DNA from: Erythrobacter sp. YJ-T3-07
Lineage (GTDB): Bacteria; Pseudomonadota; Alphaproteobacteria; Sphingomonadales; Sphingomonadaceae
Direction of reading: 5' to 3'
DNA length: 64,000 nucleotides
Assembly (NCBI RefSeq): GCF_015999305.1
Contig: NZ_JAEAGP010000001.1
Span: 2,507,001-2,571,000, forward strand
In this document: piece after piece, positions 25,246-34,677 of the stretch
How positions within the stretch are numbered: position 1 is the stretch's first letter
Layout: each line of letters begins with the position of its first letter
Program-made: the position numbers and the translations under genes
The notes under the pieces: generated by a model
What the model saw: only the letters and a program-made list of their open reading frames with translations
What the model was told of the DNA's origin: nothing
Database searches by the model: none

Positions 25246-26328
25246 CTAGAAGCCGACCACCCACGCCTCGTCCGCCGGGGTCTTGCCCAGGGCGACCGCA
25301 CTCCATGCCTGCTTCACGGCATCGTCACCGTGCTCGCGGTGGATCGTCAGCCAGCCGCGCGATTTCAGCGCGGTGTCTTTCCAGAAGTCGTGCGCGCGCT
25401 TTTCGAACACGCCCGGGCCCCATTCCTTGTGGCGCTTCTGGATATGGCCGGGCGCAAAAAACATCTCGCTGCGCTCCCGAATGAATCCGGGCGGCATGGT
25501 GTTCGCGTCGTAATGGGTGACGCCAACGTTGGAGGTGTATTTCATGGTGTCGCCCAGATGATCGTGCAGGCGACCGAGCACGCCGCCATCGCCAGACATG
25601 TCGATGACGACGGTCGGAATGCTCGCGTCGATATTGTCCAGCGCGTCGTAGGTCAGGACCTCGTCGTAGAGGCCCAGCCTTTCGACCGACGCCGCGTTCC
25701 GGGGTGAGGTGACGCCGACGCTCCTGGGTGCAGACGCATCGGCGGAGATTGCATAGGCGCATCCGATCGCGGTCTTGGACGACGCGCTCAGCACGACGAC
25801 CTGTCTGGCACCATACCACTCGTGGTCCTGCATGAAGTCATAGATGCAGAAGGATGTCGCATAGAGCGGGAACAGCACCATGCGCTCATCATCGAGGTCG
25901 CCGTCGTAATCAGACTCTGCGCCGACACGGGTGTAGGAATTGTACACCGGCGGCAGACCCGCGCGATGCTCCGCGCCATCGACGAAGCGGCCTTCGCTGA
26001 CCTTTGCCGGTTGCATGACGAGGTGGTTCGCCATGGGGAAGAAGCCGTAGATCCGCTCTCCAACCGGCACCTCCGGATGCGCGGACTCAACGATCTCGGC
26101 AAAACCCCATACGGGAATCACGCCCTCCCCCTCGCTTTCGACGGGGAAGAACTTCCAGTATCCGATGCGATCCCCCATCACTCCATAGGTGACGTTGTTG
26201 GCGGTCAGCGCGAAGCGCTCGATCCGCGCGAGGACCTCTCCATCGCTGAGCGACGGCACTTCCCGCGTGTCGATACGGCCTTCGCGGATATTGTCCTTCT
26301 GGACCAGGAACTGGCTGGTTGTCGTCAT
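25246..26328 (-). CDS. DUF2855 family protein (zinc-less MDR-like)
   Basis: This 360-residue protein of uncharacterised family DUF2855 is distantly related to medium-chain dehydrogenases/quinone reductases. Visible features are the N-terminal GroES-like start QFLVQKDNIREGRIDTREV, ALTANNVTYGVMGDRIGYWKFFP near residue 40, a Rossmann-like VVVLSASSKTAIGCAYAI near residue 176, and VIDMSGDGGVLGRLHDHLG near residue 240. No zinc ligands or GxGxxG cofactor motif are obvious. The function is unknown. It is convergent with bciA, and the 150-bp gap between them may hold a decayed gene fragment. Confidence 0.87.
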   Translation of the reverse strand: MTTTSQFLVQKDNIREGRIDTREVPSLSDGEVLARIERFALTANNVTYGVMGDRIGYWKFFPVESEGEGVIPVWGFAEIVESAHPEVPVGERIYGFFPMANHLVMQPAKVSEGRFVDGAEHRAGLPPVYNSYTRVGAESDYDGDLDDERMVLFPLYATSFCIYDFMQDHEWYGARQVVVLSASSKTAIGCAYAISADASAPRSVGVTSPRNAASVERLGLYDEVLTYDALDNIDASIPTVVIDMSGDGGVLGRLHDHLGDTMKYTSNVGVTHYDANTMPPGFIRERSEMFFAPGHIQKRHKEWGPGVFEKRAHDFWKDTALKSRGWLTIHREHGDDAVKQAWSAVALGKTPADEAWVVGF

Positions 26329-26418
26329 ATGCGGGCTCTTCGCCTTGTGTGGATGGGCTGCTGACAGCGCCCTCAGTACTCTTCGCCATCATGAGACCGA
26401 AAGCCCCCTTCAGGTCAA

Positions 26419-27570
26419 TCAATCGGCGGGATTTCCTGCCGGGAGGCTGATCCTGAACGCGGTCGGGTTCGCCCCCGTCAGCTCCAGCGATCCACCGTGG
26501 CCACGTGCGATCTGGCGGGCGAGCGATAGCCCGATGCCCGACCCCTTCGGCTTGGTCGTGTGGAAAGGCCGAAAGATCAGCGCTGCGCTTTCCGGGTCCA
26601 CGCCCACGCCATTATCGGTGACGGTAATCGCGAGCCGGTTCTCCTCACGATCGATGGAGAGGCTAACGCGCGCCTCACTGGTCGCGCTGGTCGCTTCGGC
26701 GGCGTTGTTGAGCAGCGCCCAGACCGCCTGGTGCAGCTGATCGCGATCCATCCGCCATTGCTCGACCGCGCCGATATCCAGCGTGAGTGTCGTGGCAGGC
26801 CACCGCTGCGCGAAAAGCTGCGCCAGATCGCGCGCGAACTGGCCGAGCGACGAGGGCGCAAGGATTGGTTCTGGCAGCCGGGCGAGCGCACGATAATCGG
26901 TTGCGAAACGCTGCAAGCCTTCGGCACGCCGGGCAAGCGGGCCGAGAATCTCCGCCAGCAAGGCGGTGTCCACCGGCTCCTGCGCCGCTGCGGTCTGCGC
27001 ACTCTCGGCCAGCGACACGATCGGCGACAGGCCGTTGAGCAGCTCGTGCCCCAGCACTTCGATCAGGTCCGCACTGGCGCGCGCCTCGGCAGCGAGTTCC
27101 TCGCTCTCGACATCGATCAGCGCGGCAACCGTTACGCCCGAAGACGCCTCCACCCGGTCGATCCGCCACAGCCGCCCTTCGTGGCGAAAGGTGCGCGCCG
27201 AAGGATCGAGCAGCCCGGGCGGGGCCGGCAAGATCCGGTCGTCGGCGCCGAAGATCGCGCGCGCCGCGCGGTTGAGCACGCGGGCCGTATCGAGATCGAG
27301 CGCCAGCAAAGGGGTCGGCGCAGCGTCCAGCAACAGGCGATGTACGGCTGCATCTCCGTCCCCTGCCTCGCCTCCCTCTGCGAGCGGGCGCGGAGGGACA
27401 AGCGCAGCGTTCCACCACGCGAGCGTGAGGGCCCAGATCCCCGCCAGCACCGCCCCGGTCAGCAGCCCCCATCGACCGGTGTACCAGGCGAAGGTCGCCA
27501 CGATTGCACTGACGAGCAGCGCCAGCCCCAGCCCCGCCGCCCGCCACCCGCGCCCGTGGTACAACCTCAT
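26419..27570 (-). CDS. Membrane sensor histidine kinase
   Basis: This 383-residue kinase has two N-terminal membrane helices (about residues 10-31 and 33-52), a short sensor/PAS-like stretch with LLDAAPTPLLALDLDTARVLN, and a phospho-acceptor box VLGHELLNGLSPIV with His near residue 174. The ATPase domain has N-box HQAVWALLNNAAEATSA, G1 VTDNGVGVD, FRPFHTTKPKGSGIGLSLA and GGSLEL. The HELLNGL box and short loop place it in the NtrB/HPK4-like class. It overlaps the response regulator stop by four bases and is the probable phosphodonor for it. The nearby divergent efflux operon suggests it senses envelope or drug stress. Confidence 0.92.
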   Translation of the reverse strand: MRLYHGRGWRAAGLGLALLVSAIVATFAWYTGRWGLLTGAVLAGIWALTLAWWNAALVPPRPLAEGGEAGDGDAAVHRLLLDAAPTPLLALDLDTARVLNRAARAIFGADDRILPAPPGLLDPSARTFRHEGRLWRIDRVEASSGVTVAALIDVESEELAAEARASADLIEVLGHELLNGLSPIVSLAESAQTAAAQEPVDTALLAEILGPLARRAEGLQRFATDYRALARLPEPILAPSSLGQFARDLAQLFAQRWPATTLTLDIGAVEQWRMDRDQLHQAVWALLNNAAEATSATSEARVSLSIDREENRLAITVTDNGVGVDPESAALIFRPFHTTKPKGSGIGLSLARQIARGHGGSLELTGANPTAFRISLPAGNPAD

Positions 27571-28886
27571 AGCCCGTGACGCTCCATCCGGCGGTACAGC
27601 GCCCCCCGGCTGAGCCCGAGTGCCTTGGCCGCATGGCTGACATTGTGATGGTGCTCTGCCAGCGCGGCGGCGATCATCGCCTTTTCCGTGCGGTCGAGAT
27701 CGAAGGTGGGCGCGTTGTTCTCCGCAGGCGCGCTGGCCGCAACGGGCGTGCCGATCGACAAGGCTGCGGTATCGATCGTCCCGTCATCACACAGCAGCAC
27801 GGCGCGCTCCATCTCCGCGGCCAGCCCTCGTACCTCACCGGGCCACTCCGCCTCCCGCAAGGCCGTCTCGGCAGCTTCGGAAATGCGCGGGATGGCGCGG
27901 CCGAAGCGGATCGCTGCATCGGTCGCGAAATGGCGTGCCAGGACGGGGATGTCCGCGCGCCGTTGCGCGAGAGGAGGTACGGCAAGCTCGATCGTCGCGA
28001 TCCGTCGGCGAAGCGCAGGGGTCAGCGCATTGAGCCGGTCGACGATCGCGATCGGGCGGATGTTCTCACTGAGCTTTGCGGCGAGGCGATCCTGCGCCAG
28101 TTCGCCGAGCCGGTCCGGATAGCGTAGGATCGCACTGCCCGACGCGTCCCCGATTGCGTCGAGCGCGCCTTCTTCGCGCAGATCGATCCGCAGTGGCACG
28201 TTCTGCGTATCCGCAGAAGCGGCGTGCACGGCGAGGGCGGCCAGCATCCGCCCTGCCCCCGAAGGCCCGGTGATTGCGACGCCCGCCGTCGTCGGGCCGA
28301 CCCGGCGGATCAGCTGGCGCAATTCCTCGATCGGCGCGCTTTCGCCAAGGATGCGCGCTGGCGGCATGTTGCGGTCGGCAGCAATTGCGCCCGCAGCAGG
28401 CGCGGTCGGTTCTCGCGCCACGGCAGCTTCAACCTTGCCGATCAGGTCGGCGTTGTTCCACGGCTTCACCGCAAAGTCGCGCGCACCCGCCTGCATCGCG
28501 GCGACCGCCATGCGCACCCCGCCATGCGCAGTCAGCACCACGACACACGCCGCCGGGTCGTCCGCCATGATCCGGGCGAGACAGGCAAGCCCTTCCTTGC
28601 CGTCGCTTTTCCCCGGGGTAAAATTGAGGTCGAGCACGATCCCGTCGAAGCGGGACCGCGCGAGCTGCGAGAACGCCTCCTCCGGCTCGTGCGCCACCGC
28701 CAGGCTGTGCCCGGCCATGCGGAATGCGATCTCCATCGCGCTGGCGACTTCCGGCCGGTCGTCGATCAGAAGAATCGCCAGCCCCGCTTTTGCGCTTGAC
28801 GCTTCGCCCTGCTGTCCATTTGCGGACACAGTGTCCGGCGATGGACGCTCGGATGCAGAGGCGCTGCTGGATTTTCTCGATATCAT
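27567..28886 (-). CDS. NtrC-family response regulator with degenerate AAA+ domain
   Basis: This 439-residue regulator has a receiver domain starting AILLIDDRPEV near residue 37, the phospho-acceptor in IVLDLNF, Thr in VVLTAHGG and Lys in FAVKPWNN. The central AAA+ domain is degraded: Walker A reads GPSGAGRM instead of GxxxxGK[ST], and the sigma-54 contact loop GAFTGA is absent. The C-terminal Fis-type helix-turn-helix (NVSHAAKALGLSRGALYRRM) is intact. It therefore probably acts as a dimeric sigma-70 regulator. ATG 28886 gives a 34-residue Ser-rich extension and GTG 28829 would remove most of it. Tandem palindromes at 28813-28847 overlap this extension. Confidence 0.9.
   Translation of the reverse strand: MISRKSSSASASERPSPDTVSANGQQGEASSAKAGLAILLIDDRPEVASAMEIAFRMAGHSLAVAHEPEEAFSQLARSRFDGIVLDLNFTPGKSDGKEGLACLARIMADDPAACVVVLTAHGGVRMAVAAMQAGARDFAVKPWNNADLIGKVEAAVAREPTAPAAGAIAADRNMPPARILGESAPIEELRQLIRRVGPTTAGVAITGPSGAGRMLAALAVHAASADTQNVPLRIDLREEGALDAIGDASGSAILRYPDRLGELAQDRLAAKLSENIRPIAIVDRLNALTPALRRRIATIELAVPPLAQRRADIPVLARHFATDAAIRFGRAIPRISEAAETALREAEWPGEVRGLAAEMERAVLLCDDGTIDTAALSIGTPVAASAPAENNAPTFDLDRTEKAMIAAALAEHHHNVSHAAKALGLSRGALYRRMERHGL
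28813..28847. promoter_or_regulatory. Tandem palindromic operator TGTCC-N6-GGACA (two copies)
   Basis: TGTCC (28813-28817) and GGACA (28824-28828) form one site. TGTCC (28832-28836) and GGACG (28843-28847) form the second, three bases later and 19 bases centre to centre. They lie 80-115 bases before the HlyD start and at the 5' end of the response-regulator gene, so they fit binding sites for the Fis-type domain of that regulator, controlling both directions. Confidence 0.6.
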
Positions 28887-28928
28887 AGTGACTTAGGTCT
28901 TTCAGCCCGGTTCGGCGATACTGGCGAC

Positions 28929-30224
28929 ATGATGACGCACACAGCCGAACAGTCCAACAGTTTGTCTACGCCCGCACCCGGTGCCGCGATGGATCGCAAG
29001 GTCGAAAAGAAGAAGGTGCCGTGGTGGCGCGACAAGCGTTTGCTGATTGCCATCGCGGTGATCGCCATCGCCTTTGTCGGGTGGCGCGCGATCCCTGCGA
29101 GCGGTTCAACCAATGTCGATGCGGACGACATCCAGACAGGCGAAGTGACCCGCGCCGCCTTCGACGATTACCTGCCGGTTCGCGCGAGCGTGGTGCCCGC
29201 CACGACCACCCTCGTCGGCGTGATGAGCGGGGGTCAGGTGGAGGAGCTGTTCGTGCAGGACGGCGCGCTGGTTACCAAGGACCAGCCACTCGCCCGGCTC
29301 GCCAATCCCGATCTTGAGCTCACCGTGCTCAGCCAGGAAGCGCAGATCGCCAGCCAGCTGGGCGGTGTCGCGGGCGAGAATCTGGGTATTCAGCGCTCCC
29401 GCGTCGATCGCGCGGGGCAGGTAGCGGCGGCGGAGTACGATCTGGTCCGCGCACGGCGCGAGCTCGATATCCGTCAGCAGCTGCACGACAAGGGCTTCGT
29501 CTCCGATGCCGGGGTCAAAAGCTATCAGGAAGAGGTCGACTACCAGACCCAGCGCCTCGCCCAGCTGCGCCAGGGCCGCGCCACCGAAGCGGGGATCACT
29601 GCGACACAGGGCCGCATGCTCGACGCCACCCGCGCGCGTTTGCAGAGCAACCTGTCCGCCGTGCGCGGCAGCCTCGATGCCCTGACGATCCGCGCGCCGA
29701 TGGCCGGGCGGTTGACCAATTTCCCGCTCCAGCCGGGGCAGACGCTCGCGCCGGGCGATCCTGCCGGACAGGTTGACAGCGAAGGCGACTGGAAGCTGGA
29801 GGCGGAGGTCGACGAATATTATCTCGGCCGGGTCGAGGTCGGTCAGAAGGCGACCACCTCCGACGGAGCGACGCTGACCGTATCCAAGGTACTGCCGACC
29901 GTTACCGATGGCCGTTTCCGCGTCGAGCTGACCTTCGAGAAAATGCCCAGCCAGAGCCTCAATCGCGGGCAGACGCTCGACGTGCGGATCACGCTCGGCG
30001 CGGCAAAGCCTGCGCTGATCGCCCCCACGGGCGGATGGCTGACGGAAGGCGGCTCCGCGGCCTTCGTGATCGATCCCGATGGCAAGCATGCCCGCCGGGT
30101 CTCCGTCACCCTGGGCCGCCGCAATCCGCGCCAGGTCGAAATCCTGTCCGGCCTCGAACCGGGCCAGCGCATCGTCACCAGCAATCTCGCCCGGGTGAAG
30201 GGCGACACCATCAATATCCGCTGA
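28929..30224 (+). CDS. HlyD-family periplasmic adaptor (membrane fusion protein)
   Basis: This 431-residue adaptor links an inner-membrane ABC exporter to a TolC-type channel. A single N-terminal membrane helix (LLIAIAVIAIAFVGW) lies near residues 38-52. A barrel-sandwich half GQVEELFVQDGALVTKDQPLARL lies near residues 98-120. A long coiled-coil hairpin spans about 130-250, and the closing half IRAPMAGRLTNFPLQPGQ follows. The C-terminal beta domain ends with QVEILSGLEPGQRIVTSNL. ATGATG allows start 28929 or 28932. It is the first gene of the efflux operon and divergent from the two-component system, 42 bases apart. Confidence 0.93.
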   Translation: MMTHTAEQSNSLSTPAPGAAMDRKVEKKKVPWWRDKRLLIAIAVIAIAFVGWRAIPASGSTNVDADDIQTGEVTRAAFDDYLPVRASVVPATTTLVGVMSGGQVEELFVQDGALVTKDQPLARLANPDLELTVLSQEAQIASQLGGVAGENLGIQRSRVDRAGQVAAAEYDLVRARRELDIRQQLHDKGFVSDAGVKSYQEEVDYQTQRLAQLRQGRATEAGITATQGRMLDATRARLQSNLSAVRGSLDALTIRAPMAGRLTNFPLQPGQTLAPGDPAGQVDSEGDWKLEAEVDEYYLGRVEVGQKATTSDGATLTVSKVLPTVTDGRFRVELTFEKMPSQSLNRGQTLDVRITLGAAKPALIAPTGGWLTEGGSAAFVIDPDGKHARRVSVTLGRRNPRQVEILSGLEPGQRIVTSNLARVKGDTINIR

Positions 30225-30232
30225 AAAGAGGG

Positions 30233-30922
30233 ATGAATTTCGTGATCAAGCTCGAGAATATCGAACGCCGCTACACCTCGGACGAGGTCGAGACGACCGC
30301 TCTCGTCGATGTGAACCTAGAGGTGGCAGAGGGCGAATTCCTCGCCATCATGGGGCCGTCGGGCTGCGGCAAATCCACCCTGCTCAACACGCTGGGGACG
30401 ATCGATCGGCCAACCTCGGGCCAGTACTGGTTCGGCGAAGAAGACCTTGCCGCCATGGACGAGAAAGCGCTGGCGAAGTTCCGCGCTGCGCAGCTGGGCT
30501 TCGTTTTCCAGAGCTTCAACCTGATCGACGAGCTGACGATCGAGGAAAACATCGCGCTGGGCCTCGCCTATCGCAAGGATGTGTCAGGCAACAAGGCGGA
30601 GCGGGTCGCTGCGGCGATGGACACGGTCAGCATCGCCCACCGTGCGCGCCATTTCCCGCACCAGCTGTCGGGCGGCCAGCAGCAGCGCGCCGCCATCGCC
30701 CGCGCCATCGTGGGCCAGCCCAGGCTGATCCTCGCCGACGAACCGACCGGCAACCTCGACACCGCCAATGGCGAGCAGGTGATGGACATCCTCACCGCGC
30801 TCAACGCCGGTGGTGCGACCATCGTGATGGTCACCCACTCCCCCAGCCATGCCGATATGGCGAAACGCCGGATCGACATGCTCGACGGCCGGATCGTCGC
30901 CAGCGCCATGCGCGCGATCTGA
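30233..30922 (+). CDS. ABC transporter ATP-binding protein (MacB/LolD type)
   Basis: This 229-residue ATPase powers the FtsX-type permease encoded next. Walker A GPSGCGKST is near residue 41, Q-loop FVFQSFNL near residue 92, signature LSGGQQQR near residue 144, Walker B LILADEPTGNLD near residue 165 and the switch His in VTHSPSHA. The SFNLIDELTIEENI segment is typical of the MacB/LolD/FtsE branch. ATG 30233 is preceded by an AGAGGG site and lies eight bases after the adaptor gene. It is part of a four-gene operon with adaptor, permease and outer-membrane factor. Confidence 0.95.
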   Translation: MNFVIKLENIERRYTSDEVETTALVDVNLEVAEGEFLAIMGPSGCGKSTLLNTLGTIDRPTSGQYWFGEEDLAAMDEKALAKFRAAQLGFVFQSFNLIDELTIEENIALGLAYRKDVSGNKAERVAAAMDTVSIAHRARHFPHQLSGGQQQRAAIARAIVGQPRLILADEPTGNLDTANGEQVMDILTALNAGGATIVMVTHSPSHADMAKRRIDMLDGRIVASAMRAI

Positions 30923-30935
30923 GGAGGACGCATTC

Positions 30936-33362
30936 ATGAACCGCTTCGCCCTGCTCTCACTCTATCGCTCGCTCACCCGGCACAAGCTTTACGCCGCGCT
31001 CAATATCGGGGGGCTGGCGATCGGGATCGCCGTGTTCATCGTTCTCGGCCTCTATGTCCGGTTCGAGACGAGCTACGAGACCTGGCTGCCCGATCACGAC
31101 GAAGTCTACGCCGTCCGCACGGAATGGAAAGACCAGTCGAGCCCGTTTGCCGGGTTCTACAACGAGAGCATGGGCGGCTTGCTCGATCAGCTGCGCGAGG
31201 ACTTTCCGGCTCTCGTCGGCACGCGGATCATGGGTGGCGAGGGCGGCGGGGTCGTGCAGTACGACAATACCGCCGTGACGGAGGATGTCGCGATGGTCGA
31301 CCCCTCCTTCTTCGAGGTGTTCGACCTGCCGATCGTGGCGGGCCGCGGCAAGGGCGCATTGTCCCAGCCCGATGGCGTGGTGATCAGCGAGAGCGCCGCC
31401 GAACGCTATTTCGGGAAGGGCGATCCCGTCGGGAAGTCCCTGACGGTGTCCATGTGGGAGGCCAAGACCTATCGCGTGGAAGGCGTCTTCGCCGACCTTC
31501 CGGCCAATAGCGATTACAAACTCTCGGTTCTGATTCCTCTGCCCGACGACATGGAAGCCAAAAATTCGAGCTGGTATCATTGGGGCAGCACCAGTCTGGA
31601 GACCTATCTGCGCTTTGCCGACGCTGCGGACGCTGCAGGGTTCGACGCAGCAATGCCCGATTTCGTCGAACGGCGCGGTCGCGCCGATATGGGGGAGAAT
31701 GCCAGCGACGTTGTCGGCCTCAGCCTGTTGCCGCTGTCGGACCTTCATCTGACGCCCACCGGCAATTCGGCCTCGAGGGCGAAGATGACGCTGGTGACGC
31801 TGGGCCTGGTGGGGACATTTGCCCTGCTCATCGCGCTCATCAATTACATCAATCTGGCAACGGCCCGCGCCGGACTGCGCGCCCGCGAAGTCGCCATGCG
31901 CAAGGTCCTCGGTGCCGATCGCCATGCCGTGATGCGCCAGTTCCTCGCCGAAGCGCTGCTGACCGTGGCGATCGCCAGCCTGATGGGCCTGATCCTGGCC
32001 GAGCTCGGCCTGCCGCTGATCAATGCTGCCGGCGGGCTTTCGCTTGCCATTCCCTATGCCCTCGTCGTCCCCGCGCTGGCGGTGTTGACGCTGATCGCGG
32101 GTCTGCTTGCCGGCATCTATCCCGCGATCGTGCTGTCGCGATATCAGCCCGCAGCTGTGCTTGCCGCGTCGCGTTCCCCCGGCGGAGGACGGGCCGGCGC
32201 GAGGATCAGGGAGGCCCTGGTGGTGGTGCAGTTCGCACTCGCTATCGCCTTCCTGATCGGCACCGCCGTGCTGGTCGCGCAGACGCAGCATGTCCGATCG
32301 TCGGATGTCGGGTTCCAGCGCGACGGACTGATGACGGTCCTTTCGCTACGGGACAGTCTCGTCGACGATAGCCAGCGCCGCGCATTTACCGAAGCCGTAC
32401 GCGCGATGCCGAATGTCAAAAGCGTCGCGCTGGCGAACACGGTCGTCGGCGGCAGTGGAACCCGCAACGCCGACAACGTGCCCCTTCCCGGCGTGGTCGG
32501 CGACGGCCCCTCGGTGATGTGGGAGATCGTCGGACCCGGCTTCTTCGACGTCTATGCACCCAGACTGATCGCAGGCCGCTTGTTCGATGGCCGTGCTGCC
32601 GACGACAACGGCACATCCGATCAAAGCAAGCCGCAGAACATCCTCATCAACCGGCAGGCCGTGAGCGTTCTGGGCTTCAGCGATCCGCAGGATGCGATCG
32701 GCAAGACGATCGGCGGCGAAAGGCCGCGCACTGTCATCGGAGTGATCGACAATCTGAGCTTCTTCGGCCCTCGCGAACCGGTCAATCCGACCTATTACTA
32801 CTATTACGCCGATCCCCTGAGGACCGGGAATATCGTCGCCTCGATCCGCTTCAGCGGCGATCCGCGCACTTTTCAGAACCAGCTGGAAGGGGTGTGGCAG
32901 CGGATCGTTCCGCAGGTACCGTTCAACGCACAGACGGCCGACGAGCGCCTGACCCGGTTCTACGAAGACGATGATCGCGCCACGCGCCTGTTTGCAATCG
33001 GAGCTGGGCTCGCGGTCCTGATCGGCGTGGTCGGCCTGTGGGGCCTCGCCTCCTTCAACACCGCGCGGCGGGTGAAGGAGATCGGCATCCGCAAGTCGCT
33101 GGGTGCGTCGGCAACCGATATCGTCAAGCTGCTGGTCGGCCAGTTCATGCGTCCCGTGTTGATCGCGAACCTGATCGCCTGGCCGCTCGCGTACTTTGCG
33201 ATGCGCACCTGGCTGGCTGGGTTCGATGACCGGATTGCGCTCTCTCCGCTGTTTTTCATCGGGGCCAGCCTGGTCGCGATCGTGATCGCGATGCTCACCG
33301 TGCTTGGCCAGTCGCTCCGCGCGAGCCGTACCGCTCCGGCATGGGCGCTGCGCCATGATTAG
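30936..33362 (+). CDS. FtsX-type ABC transporter permease (duplicated MacB-PCD/FtsX domains)
   Basis: This 808-residue permease comprises two MacB_PCD-FtsX units in one chain. Unit one has helix 1 at residues 18-40 (LNIGGLAIGIAVFIVLGLYV), a periplasmic domain to about 280, and helices near 290, 345 and 385. Unit two opens near residue 428 and ends with a triplet of helices after residue 680, with GIRKSLGASATDIVKLLVGQ matching the coupling segment RKVLGADRHAVMRQFLAEA of unit one. The start is fixed by GAGGAGGA seven bases before ATG 30936. This duplicated form is common in HlyD/TolC-coupled exporters of peptides, lipids or drugs. Confidence 0.93.
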   Translation: MNRFALLSLYRSLTRHKLYAALNIGGLAIGIAVFIVLGLYVRFETSYETWLPDHDEVYAVRTEWKDQSSPFAGFYNESMGGLLDQLREDFPALVGTRIMGGEGGGVVQYDNTAVTEDVAMVDPSFFEVFDLPIVAGRGKGALSQPDGVVISESAAERYFGKGDPVGKSLTVSMWEAKTYRVEGVFADLPANSDYKLSVLIPLPDDMEAKNSSWYHWGSTSLETYLRFADAADAAGFDAAMPDFVERRGRADMGENASDVVGLSLLPLSDLHLTPTGNSASRAKMTLVTLGLVGTFALLIALINYINLATARAGLRAREVAMRKVLGADRHAVMRQFLAEALLTVAIASLMGLILAELGLPLINAAGGLSLAIPYALVVPALAVLTLIAGLLAGIYPAIVLSRYQPAAVLAASRSPGGGRAGARIREALVVVQFALAIAFLIGTAVLVAQTQHVRSSDVGFQRDGLMTVLSLRDSLVDDSQRRAFTEAVRAMPNVKSVALANTVVGGSGTRNADNVPLPGVVGDGPSVMWEIVGPGFFDVYAPRLIAGRLFDGRAADDNGTSDQSKPQNILINRQAVSVLGFSDPQDAIGKTIGGERPRTVIGVIDNLSFFGPREPVNPTYYYYYADPLRTGNIVASIRFSGDPRTFQNQLEGVWQRIVPQVPFNAQTADERLTRFYEDDDRATRLFAIGAGLAVLIGVVGLWGLASFNTARRVKEIGIRKSLGASATDIVKLLVGQFMRPVLIANLIAWPLAYFAMRTWLAGFDDRIALSPLFFIGASLVAIVIAMLTVLGQSLRASRTAPAWALRHD

Positions 33363-33369
33363 GGGCATC

Positions 33370-34653
33370 ATGACAAGAGCTGCGCTGCTCGGCGGAGCGG
33401 CGCTGCTCGGCACCGCTCCCGCCCAGGCCGACACGCTGCGCGATGCGATTGCGGCAGCCTATGCCACCAATCCCACGCTGGCCGAGGCGCAGGCCCGGCA
33501 GGAGGCGCTGGAGGAGGCCCCCGAACAGGCGCGGGCCGAAGGCCGGCCCACGCTCTCCGCAATTGCCGGCGCAGGCTACGACGATCTCGGTCGCGGGAGC
33601 GCGGGTAGCGCCGATCTGCAAGCAGCCATGCCGATCTGGACCGGCGGCCGCGTATCCTCAGCCGTCCGAGCATCCTCGGCAGATGTCACGGCGGGCGCAC
33701 AGGTGGTGCGCGACAGCGAGGCGGCGGTTCTCCAGCAGGTGGTCGCAGCCTATGCCGACCTGCTGTTCGCACAGGAGGCGGTCGAGGTCGCGCGGATCGG
33801 GATCGAGCGGCTCGACCGGCAGATAGGCGAGGCACAATCGCGTTTCGATCTGGGCGAAGCAACGCGCACCGATGTCGCCCAGTTGCAGGCCCAGCGATCG
33901 AGCGTCGTCGCCAATCTCGCCGATGCCGAGGCCGCTCTTGCCAGCGCACGCGCAGCCTATCGCGCAGTGGTGGGAGAGGAACCGGGCGCGCTGGAGGGCG
34001 ATGTGCCCCCACCCGCAATGCTTCCCGCCGACCTCGCCGATGCCCGCGCCGCTGCCGAGCTTGCCAATCCCCGCCTGCTGGAACGCCTGCGCATCGTCGA
34101 CGCCTCCGAAGCCCGGATCGACCGCGCTCGGGCGGAGGGTGCGCCGAGTATCGAGCTTGCGGGGGCCTATGGCCGCGGCGTGCAAGACGCGGGAGGCAGC
34201 CTGCGGGATTACGACAGTGCCGCCAGCGTCGGCGTGACCTTGCGCATTCCGCTGCTGACCGGCGGGCTGTTGGCTTCGAGAGTGCGCGAGGCTGAGGCGA
34301 CTACTCGCGCCGATCGCTACGCGGTGCAAGCCGAGCTACGCGAGACCATGCGCTCCGTCGAAACGGCCTGGGCCACACTTCAGGCAGCCGGACAACGCGA
34401 GGAGGCAAGCAGGGACGGGCTGGCGGCTGCACAGATCGCGCTCGACGGGGTGCGCGCGGAATACGAATTCGGCCTGCGCTCGACAATCGACATCCTGCTT
34501 GCCGAACAGAGTTATCGCTCTGCCCAGCTCGCCCTCGCCCGTGCGCGCAGCGACGTGCTGATGGCACAGGCCGCACTGCTCAGGGCGACCGGCCATCTCG
34601 ACCGCGCGGCCTTTCTGGGCCGGCAAGAGGAGATTGGCACAATCCCCGGCTAG
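33370..34653 (+). CDS. TolC-family outer-membrane factor
   Basis: This 427-residue outer-membrane channel protein completes the tripartite pump. The signal peptide ends APAQA near residue 20. Two OEP repeats follow (TLRDAIAAAYATNPTLAEAQA near residue 22, and LELANPRLLERLRIVDASEARID-type near residue 230) with long Ala-rich helices. ATG 33370 is preceded by AGGGG. ATG 33355, which overlaps the permease stop, is an alternative giving five more residues. It is the last gene of the operon and is followed by a hairpin terminator. Confidence 0.9.
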   Translation: MTRAALLGGAALLGTAPAQADTLRDAIAAAYATNPTLAEAQARQEALEEAPEQARAEGRPTLSAIAGAGYDDLGRGSAGSADLQAAMPIWTGGRVSSAVRASSADVTAGAQVVRDSEAAVLQQVVAAYADLLFAQEAVEVARIGIERLDRQIGEAQSRFDLGEATRTDVAQLQAQRSSVVANLADAEAALASARAAYRAVVGEEPGALEGDVPPPAMLPADLADARAAAELANPRLLERLRIVDASEARIDRARAEGAPSIELAGAYGRGVQDAGGSLRDYDSAASVGVTLRIPLLTGGLLASRVREAEATTRADRYAVQAELRETMRSVETAWATLQAAGQREEASRDGLAAAQIALDGVRAEYEFGLRSTIDILLAEQSYRSAQLALARARSDVLMAQAALLRATGHLDRAAFLGRQEEIGTIPG

Positions 34654-34677
34654 CGTCTTCTCCCTCGATGGATTTGG

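Noticed and set aside
28847..28929. Possible sigma-54 promoter for the efflux operon
   Set aside because: No GG-N10-GC element of the TGGCAC-TTGC type is present, and the regulator lacks the sigma-54 contact loop.
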